Notes under the pieces: model-generated
Database searches by the model: none
What the model saw: only the letters and a program-made list of their open reading frames with translations
Told to the model about the DNA's origin: nothing
Source: Pseudanabaenales cyanobacterium
GTDB taxonomy: Bacteria > Cyanobacteriota > Cyanobacteriia > Phormidesmidales > Phormidesmidaceae
Assembly: GCA_022360135.1 (NCBI GenBank)
Contig: JAKSDM010000288.1
Location: 1-7,642 of the forward strand
Direction of reading: 5' to 3'
DNA: 7,642 nt
Program-made: the position numbers and the translations under genes
Part shown: positions 1 through 4,052 of the stretch, piece after piece
Position numbering within the stretch: position 1 is the first letter of the stretch
Layout: each line of letters starts with the position of its first letter

Positions 1-191
1 CCGTCCATAGGGGTGGAAGTTCCAAATCAAGGACATTGATCTCAACTGCAGACGAGCTGACTGCCAAGTTCCGTCTCTGAATAATCGGCCTCTGAACGAG
101 TAGGCAAACAGATGCTTTTGGACCCTGCAGTCGGAATTTTATCCATCTGGAGAAATACCCTGAACGTACTCCCCTATATCTACACCAAAAG

Positions 192-626
192 TTCTCCACA
201 AAATCCGTCAGAACCAGCCACATTATGGATTATATGCGAGGAGATCTCACTACAAATGGGCAGCAGTATGACTTGATTTTTGCTGTAAATGGCTATAACT
301 CGATTTTTGATTACCGGAAGGCATTGCGCTCCACAGGCATATATGTTTCGGCTGGAGGAGATCTGGCTCAAATTATTCAGGCAGCCCTTGTGGGACCAAT
401 GTTATCGAAATTTGGAAGTAAGAAACTCTTATTCATGGGGGTGGCGCAAATAGAGGAAAAAGACCTGTCTTTTATTGGAGAGCTGTTTGAATCTGGCAAA
501 GTCGTACCCGTGATTGATAGATGTTATCCATTAAGGGCAACCTCAGAAGCCCTTCAATCTTTTGGGGCAGGGCGCGCCAAAGGAAAAGTAATCATCACTA
601 TGAGACCTGACGATGACAACTCGTAA
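192..626 (+). pseudogene. 5'-truncated zinc-type (MDR) alcohol dehydrogenase / quinone reductase remnant
   Basis: The frame is open from about 96 and ends at TAA 624-626, but only the C-terminal part of a medium-chain dehydrogenase is recognisable. The first family-like stretch is STKSV at 195-209, then HIMDY at 219-233, the counterpart of the HVIDY segment that follows the NADP-binding fold. After it come QQYDLIFAVNGY, GIYVSAGG and a C-terminus with GKVVPVIDRCYPL and GKVIITM, typical of NAD(P)-dependent alcohol dehydrogenases. About 133-145 residues remain of a usual 320-340, so the whole catalytic domain and the GxGxxG dinucleotide loop are missing. Between STKSV and HIMDY several residues normally present appear deleted. 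The first ATG (225) falls in the middle of the domain and has no convincing ribosome binding site. I infer a decayed gene. The family call rests on remembered C-terminal motifs. Confidence 0.7.
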
Positions 627-648
627 GGCGCGAATTCTCTGTATAGCC

Positions 649-734
649 GCCTAACACTACGCCGGAGCGGACGGATTACAAAATCTGGGTATTGACGCGA
701 AAACATTAACCGCCGCTCAGCTTCATCGTTATAC
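649..734 (+). mobile_element. attC-like (integron cassette) recombination site
   Basis: An imperfect inverted repeat of 86 bp starts 22 bp after the stop of the dehydrogenase remnant. Its left end is GCCTAAC (649-655), which fits the R'' consensus RYYYAAC. Its right end is GTTATAC (728-734), which fits R' GTTRRRY with one mismatch. Inside, GGAGCGGACGG (664-674) pairs with CCGCCGCTCAGC (710-721), leaving a single unpaired A in GCGGACGG, as expected of the extrahelical bases of attC hairpins. The intervening 35 nt would form the terminal loop. Length, orientation and the place just behind a gene all fit a cassette. No integrase gene and no second attC are visible here, so this could be a lone or decayed site or another folded repeat. 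Confidence 0.5.
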
Positions 735-762
735 TGCATAACCCTGGTGAGGGCAGCACTTT

Positions 763-776
763 AATCGTTAACGATT
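763..776. repeat. perfect 14-bp palindrome AATCGTTAACGATT
   Basis: The sequence is its own reverse complement, with no spacer. It lies about 50 bp upstream of the ArsR-family gene and touches a possible -35 box (TTGGCA, 775-780). It could be an operator for that gene or for an unknown regulator. It differs from the ATTCAAAT-type repeat found in front of the transporter gene. It may also be a chance palindrome in AT-rich DNA. Confidence 0.4.
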
Positions 777-805
777 GGCAGTTAGAATCAAAGTGTAGGT
801 AAAAT
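775..805 (+). promoter_or_regulatory. possible promoter of the ArsR-family gene
   Basis: TTGGCA (775-780) resembles a -35 box and TAAAAT (800-805) a -10 box. The 19-bp spacer is longer than the optimum, and the start codon follows 18 bp after the -10 box, leaving only a very short leader. The 14-bp palindrome at 763-776 overlaps the -35 box, which would suit repression. Inferred from sequence shape only. Confidence 0.3.
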
Positions 806-823
806 TCGATCCATATTAGATTT

Positions 824-1189
824 GTGGCCAAGCCAAAACCAAGCGATATCTGTCAAGTCCGGTGTTTCAATGCGGAGTTGGTTGCTCAAGCGGAGCAAGC
901 CCTTCCGGGAGACAAATTGCTGGAAGAGGCTCAAGTCCTTTTTGGGGCGTTAGCTGATCGATCCCGTTTGAAGATTCTTTATGCGCTGAGCGGTGGAGAA
1001 GAACTCTGTGTTTGTGATGTGGCTTCTTTGCTTGGCGTCAAGATTGCGACGGCCTCCCACCATCTGAGAAAACTGCGGGACCTCAAAATCCTCAAGTACA
1101 GAAATGATGGCAAATTGGCTTACTACTCTCTGAAAGACCAGCGCGCCATTGAAGTCCTACACCATGCTCTAAAGCAGCTTGTGGATTGA
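824..1189 (+). CDS. ArsR/SmtB-family metal-sensing repressor, CadC/AztR type
   Basis: A 121-residue winged-helix repressor that would leave its operator on binding soft or borderline metals (Cd, Pb, Zn). The helix-turn-helix core spans about 63-92 (CVCDVASLLGV, then IATASHHLRKL). The wing is at about 92-103. The alpha-3N metal site looks complete: Cys10 and Cys14 in the N-terminal arm (ICQVRC) and Cys62/Cys64 in the ELCVCD motif, the arrangement known from CadC and AztR. The second, alpha-5 zinc site of SmtB (Asp, His, His, Glu) looks degraded: Asp105 remains, the next His is Arg107, and Gln118 and Asp121 fall where His and Glu would be. The start is GTG at 824; an in-frame stop at 800 rules out a much longer N-terminus, and no good Shine-Dalgarno is visible. 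The target is probably the transporter gene that follows, whose promoter carries an SmtB-like operator. Confidence 0.85.
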   Translation: MAKPKPSDICQVRCFNAELVAQAEQALPGDKLLEEAQVLFGALADRSRLKILYALSGGEELCVCDVASLLGVKIATASHHLRKLRDLKILKYRNDGKLAYYSLKDQRAIEVLHHALKQLVD

Positions 1190-1206
1190 GATATTCTAAT
1201 GTCGGC

Positions 1207-1235
1207 TTGAATGTAAATTCTCAGCTTGGTAATAT
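1207..1235 (+). promoter_or_regulatory. promoter of the cation transporter gene
   Basis: TTGAAT (1207-1212) and TAATAT (1230-1235) are each close to the sigma-70 consensus and are separated by exactly 17 bp. Transcription would start near 1242, about 34 bp ahead of the ATG at 1276. The -10 box runs into the inverted repeat beginning at 1234, so a bound repressor would block it. This gives the transporter its own regulated promoter, separate from the upstream repressor gene. Confidence 0.55.
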
Positions 1236-1253
1236 TCAAATGTTAATTTGAAT
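1234..1253. promoter_or_regulatory. SmtB/ArsR-type operator
   Basis: Perfect inverted repeat: ATTCAAAT (1234-1241), spacer GTTA, ATTTGAAT (1246-1253). It extends two more bases outward with one mismatch. A/T-rich repeats with TTGAA/TTCAA half-sites centred on a promoter are what SmtB, ZiaR, AztR and CadC bind. The repeat overlaps the -10 box and the predicted start of transcription. A weaker half-site pair, CTTGAAT and ATTCTCAG, lies at 1206-1223. I infer binding by the repressor encoded at 824-1189. Confidence 0.65.
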
Positions 1254-1275
1254 GTTTGAGTAATGGGAATGCACT

Positions 1276-1897
1276 ATGGGCGATCATTGCTGCCAAGCTA
1301 AAGCCAGTGAGTTGTCGAAGCTGAGGAAACGGCAAGCCAAAGTGCTTTGGGCAGTCCTGCTCATCAACCTATTGATGTTTATGGTTGAGTTTGGAGCGGG
1401 TCTTCGTGCCGATTCTCTCTCCTTAACGGGAGACTCATTGGACATGCTGGGGGATGCCTTGGTTTACGCCAGCAGTTTGTATGTCATTAAGTAAGAGTGT
1501 CAGCGCTCAGGCTGGAGCCGCCTTCCTCAAGGGACTGATCATGTTTTTGTTTGCGATCGCAGTGTTTGCCAGGGCAAGCCATCAACTCTTTACAGGCGCC
1601 AGCCCCGAAGCATCGATTATGGGCCTCATTGGGGTAGTGGCGTTATTGGCTAATTTGTTGTGTTTGTTGCTGTTAACTCGTTATCGGAAAGATAACCTGA
1701 ATATGTCTTCGGTTTGGCTGTGTTCTCGCAATGACATCATTGCCAATACCTCCGTGCTTGCAGCGGCAGTGTTAGTCTCTCTGACCCATTCCATCCTGCC
1801 CGATTTAGCTGTGGGTTTGTTGCTAACCTTCGTTTTTGCAAAGTCAGCCGGGAAAATACTGTCACAATCGTGGCGGCAGATGCAACAGGCGCAATAA
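1276..1897 (+). pseudogene. short cation diffusion facilitator (Zn/Cd-type efflux) gene interrupted by one frameshift
   Basis: Two adjoining frames make one transporter. The first (1276-1494) gives an N-terminal cysteine pair (Cys5-Cys6), membrane segment 1 (about 24-43) and segment 2, with DSLDMLGD at 53-60 carrying the Asp-xxx-Asp metal pair. It stops at TAA 1492-1494. The other frame is already open across that point and continues from about 1490 (KSVSAQAGAAFLKG), with segments 3-6 and the conserved CSRNDIIAN of segment 5, ending at TAA 1895-1897. Skipping one base near 1489 joins them into about 206 residues, the normal length of this subfamily, which lacks the C-terminal cytoplasmic domain. 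All expected motifs survive, so the break is recent, a sequencing error or, less likely, programmed shifting. The start ATG 1276 has GGGA at 1265-1268, seven bases upstream. Role: proton-driven export of divalent cations at the inner membrane, controlled by the upstream repressor. Confidence 0.8.
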
Positions 1898-1900
1898 GCC

Positions 1901-2113
1901 GTGTACGAACTCTGGTTGATATTACTGCTGATTGTGATGGGGACGTTGAGCGGGTTCGAAGGTTACGCCGCCCTGGAAGACTTTGGGGTTCGTCATTACC
2001 CAGCCTTCTGTGAAGCCTTAGCGTTGACGGGTGTGAAATATAGAGTCCATTGGACATCGGAGCAAGGAAACCTCTTCAATACTTGGCTTCTAGCAACTGA
2101 TATCAGGTGTTGA
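1901..2113 (+). pseudogene. fragment of an ISAs1/H-repeat-type transposase (N-terminal associated domain only)
   Basis: An open frame of 70 codons starts with GTG two codons after the stop of the transporter gene and in the same frame as its second part. About 45 residues (LILLLIVMGTLSG, then EGYAALEDFGVRH and CEALALTG) match the hydrophobic segment and SGxxGYxALxDF pattern of the DDE_Tnp_1-associated domain of ISAs1 transposases. The residues normally before it and the whole DDE catalytic domain after it are absent. From about 2050 onward the translation (WTSEQGNLFNTWLL) no longer resembles the family, so a join to other DNA is likely there. I see no terminal inverted repeats. A remnant, not a functional gene. 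The family assignment is from memory of the motif. Confidence 0.55.
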
Positions 2114-2159
2114 AATAGGAGAGGAACCTGAGACCGCGTATTAATCGTAATGAAGGCTT

Positions 2160-2236
2160 GAGCGGCTTGATGGGCAACTGTCACGAGCCGTTCTTAGGGG
2201 AGGGCGGAGAGGTGATTTACCCGCCCTTACCCCCTC
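2160..2236 (+). mobile_element. 3' end of a group II intron: catalytic domain V and domain VI
   Basis: Positions 2160-2193 form an exact 34-nt domain V: GAGCGGCTTG (2160-2169) pairs over ten positions with CGAGCCGTTC (2184-2193), and ATGG (2170-2173) pairs with CTGT (2178-2181) around a GCAA tetraloop. A two-base CA bulge (2182-2183) sits on the 3' strand and the AGC catalytic triad at 2161-2163. The linker TTA and the start GGGG are those of chloroplast-like cyanobacterial introns. Domain VI follows: GGGGAGGGCGG (2197-2207) pairs with CCGCCC (2221-2226) and CCCC (2230-2233), leaving A2229 bulged as the expected branch-point adenosine. The 3' boundary, seven or eight bases beyond, is placed near 2236 but lacks a clear terminal AY. 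Domains I-IV and a reverse transcriptase are not seen, so this is a fragment, perhaps of an intron once inserted in the neighbouring transposase. Confidence 0.75.
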
Positions 2237-2261
2237 GTTACAGCTATGCTTCAATTAGGCC

Positions 2262-3041
2262 TTACCCAATTGCCTGCGCATAACGTCTGTTCACTTCATC
2301 CCAATTCACCACGTTCCACCAAGCGTCAAGATAGTCGCCCCGGCGATTGCGATAGGTGAGGTAATAAGCGTGCTCCCAGACATCATTGCCCATCACGGGG
2401 AACATCCCCTGCATCAGCGGGCTATCTTGATTAGCTGTGTTCATGACTCGTAGCCGCTTGTTGCTATCCACGACCAACCAAGCCCAACCACTGCCAAACC
2501 GTTTTTTCCCTTCATTGTTAAACGCATGCTTGAAAGCCTCAAATCTGCCAAAGGTTTGGGCGATAGCTGTTGCGATCGCCCCAGTCGGCTCGCCGCCTCC
2601 ATTGGGACTCATAATTTGCCAAAACATGGAATGGTTTAGATGGCCGCCCCCATTGTTGCGAACGGTAGTCTGAATATCCCCAGGTAGATTATCCAATTGT
2701 TGGACGAGTTCCACGGCGCTGAGGGATTTCAACTCTGGATGCTTATCTATCGCTGCATTCAAATTTCTAACGTAGCCTGCATGGTGTCGATCATGATGGA
2801 ACTGCATCGTTTCCCGGTCAATATAGGGCTCCAGCGCCGCGAAGTCATAAGGCAGCGGGGGTAGACTGAAGGTTGCGCCTGCAGCTGCTTGCTTAGTTTG
2901 GGAAGTCGCCATCGTCTCAGACGCCACTACCGGTTCCATTAGAGAAAAATAAGGGAGTTCTCTAGATTTTGTAATTCCAAGGGTGGCTGCGCCAGCCGGT
3001 GTCCCGAGTAGAACCAAAAAATGACGTCGATTGATAGCCAT
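2262..3041 (-). CDS. sodA: exported Mn-type superoxide dismutase
   Basis: A 259-residue Mn/Fe-family superoxide dismutase, converting superoxide to oxygen and hydrogen peroxide. Metal ligands are visible: His82 (QFHHDRHH), His137 (HLNHSMFW), Asp220 and His224 (DVWEHAYY). GGGHLNHSMF and Gln205 in NTANQDSP are the Mn-type signature; Fe-type enzymes carry the glutamine in the other segment. The first 60 residues are extra: NRRHFLV (4-10) is a twin-arginine motif followed by a short hydrophobic stretch, so the enzyme is probably exported by Tat or membrane-anchored, as known for cyanobacterial MnSOD. The start ATG has a strong GAGGAG (complement of 3053-3058), and the stop codon of a 43-codon ORF overlaps that site. 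A weak TATAAC is seen at 3072-3077. Lying downstream of zur, it could be co-transcribed if the hairpin at 3246-3276 is read through. Confidence 0.93.
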   Translation of the reverse strand: MAINRRHFLVLLGTPAGAATLGITKSRELPYFSLMEPVVASETMATSQTKQAAAGATFSLPPLPYDFAALEPYIDRETMQFHHDRHHAGYVRNLNAAIDKHPELKSLSAVELVQQLDNLPGDIQTTVRNNGGGHLNHSMFWQIMSPNGGGEPTGAIATAIAQTFGRFEAFKHAFNNEGKKRFGSGWAWLVVDSNKRLRVMNTANQDSPLMQGMFPVMGNDVWEHAYYLTYRNRRGDYLDAWWNVVNWDEVNRRYAQAIG

Positions 3042-3056
3042 AGCTCGTAAATCTCC

Positions 3057-3188
3057 TCAAAAACCTTGCAGGTTATACTTTACAGTCTGAACCTTAAGCG
3101 TTGCTAAGTGTTCCTGAATAAACTCCACTGTCGCCATTTGGCGTAATTCCAAAGCCGCTTCAGAGATCGCGGCACACTCACTGTGCAT
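3057..3188 (-). CDS. 43-residue small protein of unknown function, directly upstream of sodA
   Basis: An ATG at 3188 (minus strand) follows a GAGG Shine-Dalgarno (complement of 3194-3197) at five bases and opens a frame of 43 codons ending in TGA at 3057-3059. The stop is embedded in the ribosome binding site of sodA, an arrangement that suggests translational coupling. The product begins MHSECAAISEAALELRQ and ends QTVKYNLQGF. It has one cysteine (Cys5), no membrane segment, and a central stretch that looks like an amphipathic helix rich in Glu, Leu and Ala. I do not recognise a family. It could be a real small gene, a regulatory leader peptide for sodA, or the leftover C-terminus of a lost gene. 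The good start signal and tight coupling favour translation. Confidence 0.5.
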   Translation of the reverse strand: MHSECAAISEAALELRQMATVEFIQEHLATLKVQTVKYNLQGF

Positions 3189-3245
3189 TTTAACCTCAGA
3201 ACTCAATGGATATCGAACCGATCAGGGTAAAATCTTCACCGGGAT

Positions 3246-3276
3246 GGCCTGATTGCAGTGTAGCTGCAATCAGGCC
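3246..3276. repeat. perfect 13-bp hairpin between zur and sodA
   Basis: GGCCTGATTGCAG (3246-3258) and its exact reverse complement (3264-3276) flank a five-base loop TGTAG. The stem is G+C-rich at its base. A run of eight A follows at 3281-3288 on the plus strand. Both neighbours are transcribed on the minus strand, so the T-run would come before the stem, which is the wrong side for an intrinsic terminator. It may still end zur transcription without a U-tract, shape or stabilise the leader of the downstream mRNA, or bind a dimeric protein. Confidence 0.7.
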
Positions 3277-3304
3277 GATTAAAAAAAAGGACCTGCGATC
3301 TCCT

Positions 3305-3703
3305 TCAGAACACTTGATAGGCGCAGGGTTCACACAGTCCAAAGAATTCCAGGGTATGGTAGAAGATTTTAAACGAGCTGGAGCGCCGCAATTCCGCTTC
3401 AAATTCCATCACCGGGCAAGTATTGATCGGAAATGACTGACCGCAATGTAAACAGGTCATACAGTGGCGCTCGTGTTTTATCAGGCTGTAGAGCGTTGTC
3501 CCCTTACGGGTCACTCGGTGCTGAATTAACCCTAATTTTTGGAGGACACCCAGGGAGCGGTAAATGGTGGCCAGACCAATACTGCACTGAGATCGCATGG
3601 CGCTGTAAAGAACTTGGGCGGACATAGGCTGACGATGGTGTCGCAAAGCTTCCAGCACGGCATTCTGGGCTGGCGTGCGTCGAGTCGGGCTGGGATTAGA
3701 CAT
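3305..3703 (-). CDS. zur: Fur-family zinc uptake regulator
   Basis: A 132-residue Fur-family repressor that, with zinc bound, would silence zinc import. The N-terminal winged helix has the recognition helix at about 43-60 (GLATIYRSLGVLQKLGLI). The C-terminal dimerisation domain has the two structural zinc pairs Cys84-x-x-Cys87 and Cys124-x-x-Cys127. His77, His80 and Cys81 in HERHC, Cys96 and His116 are candidate sensor ligands. The segment GQSFPINTCPV and the ending FFGLCEPC are those of cyanobacterial Zur rather than of the iron regulator Fur. The divergent neighbours znuACB support this. I chose ATG 3703; a TTG four codons upstream (3715) would give 136 residues, and neither has a clear Shine-Dalgarno. 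The shared upstream region carries a Fur/Zur box at 3769-3787, so autoregulation is plausible. Confidence 0.88.
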   Translation of the reverse strand: MSNPSPTRRTPAQNAVLEALRHHRQPMSAQVLYSAMRSQCSIGLATIYRSLGVLQKLGLIQHRVTRKGTTLYSLIKHERHCMTCLHCGQSFPINTCPVMEFEAELRRSSSFKIFYHTLEFFGLCEPCAYQVF

Positions 3704-3766
3704 GGCAGGTTTCAAGATTTCTTTGGATTGAATCGTAACTATTCACAACGATATGGTATAAAGTAA

Positions 3767-3796
3767 TTGAAAATGATAATCATTCTTAATCTAATA
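3767..3796 (+). promoter_or_regulatory. candidate promoter of the znu operon
   Basis: TTGAAA (3767-3772) makes a good -35 box; CTAATA (3791-3796) after an 18-bp spacer is a fair -10 box, and TAATAT (3795-3800) overlaps it. The Zur box fills the spacer, so a bound repressor would exclude RNA polymerase. The leader to znuA would then be about 250 nt and include the hemB relic. Confidence 0.45.
3769..3787. promoter_or_regulatory. Fur/Zur-type operator between zur and znuA
   Basis: GAAAATGATAATCATTCTT matches the classical 19-bp Fur box GATAATGATAATCATTATC at 16 of 19 positions. Its core AATGATAATCATT (3772-3784) is a perfect 6-1-6 inverted repeat, and TGATAAT is also the half-site reported for cyanobacterial Zur. 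It sits 66 bp ahead of the zur ATG and inside the proposed znuA promoter. Zur is the likeliest ligand because of its position, although Fur cannot be excluded from sequence. Confidence 0.7.
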
Positions 3797-3798
3797 AT

Positions 3799-4002
3799 AT
3801 CCGTATTGTCCGTGTTGGCCTGAATGACCTCAATCGTCGCCGCCTATAACATCCAGCGGTGAATACGCCATGGTCACAGTGAAGGCGCAACGGGGCTGGA
3901 TTGATGAACGTAACGATGATGCTAGAAACTCTGACTAGCATGAGACGAGCAGGAGCCGATGTGATTTTGACTTATTTCGCTAAGGAGGCGGTTCTGGCTT
4001 TA
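3799..4002 (+). pseudogene. hemB: decayed 3' end of hemB (porphobilinogen synthase)
   Basis: Read in successive frames, the DNA spells the C-terminus of 5-aminolevulinate dehydratase. IRIVR then DL comes at 3799-3834, VAAYNI at 3836-3853, SGEYAMV then KAQRGWIDE at 3855-3908, and LETLTSMRRAGAD with VILTYFAKEAV at 3922-3993. VAAYN-SGEYAM and RAGAD-x-IxTYFAK are strongly conserved HemB signatures. At least three frameshifts lie between these pieces (near 3835, 3854 and 3910), plus what looks like local rearrangement at 3876-3881, so no HemB can be made. The upstream 250 or so codons, including the metal-binding cysteine cluster, are absent. The piece lies between the Zur box and znuA and now forms the znuA leader. 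The open frame 3901-4095 is only its last segment running on past the lost stop. Confidence 0.8.
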
Positions 4003-4052
4003 GGGGGGAGAGAAGTGAGAAGCGTCTTGTTGTCAATTGAGGCAGATAAGCT

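Noticed and set aside
1..191. Possible N-terminal part of the dehydrogenase or another gene at the window start
   Set aside because: Short frames with several stops on the plus strand and no motif I can recognise; nothing supportable.
554..739. 61-codon minus-strand open frame over the attC-like site
   Set aside because: It overlaps the dehydrogenase end and the inverted repeat; no recognisable protein.
1737..2057. 106-codon minus-strand open frame across the transporter end
   Set aside because: It runs antisense to conserved transporter and transposase motifs and resembles nothing I recognise.
3281..3288. Intrinsic terminator formed by the 3246-3276 hairpin and the A-run
   Set aside because: On the plus strand the stem is followed by A, not T, and on the minus strand the T-run precedes the stem.
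3433..3766. Two plus-strand open frames over zur (3433-3627 and 3539-3766)
   Set aside because: They run antisense to the winged-helix domain of Zur and show no protein features.
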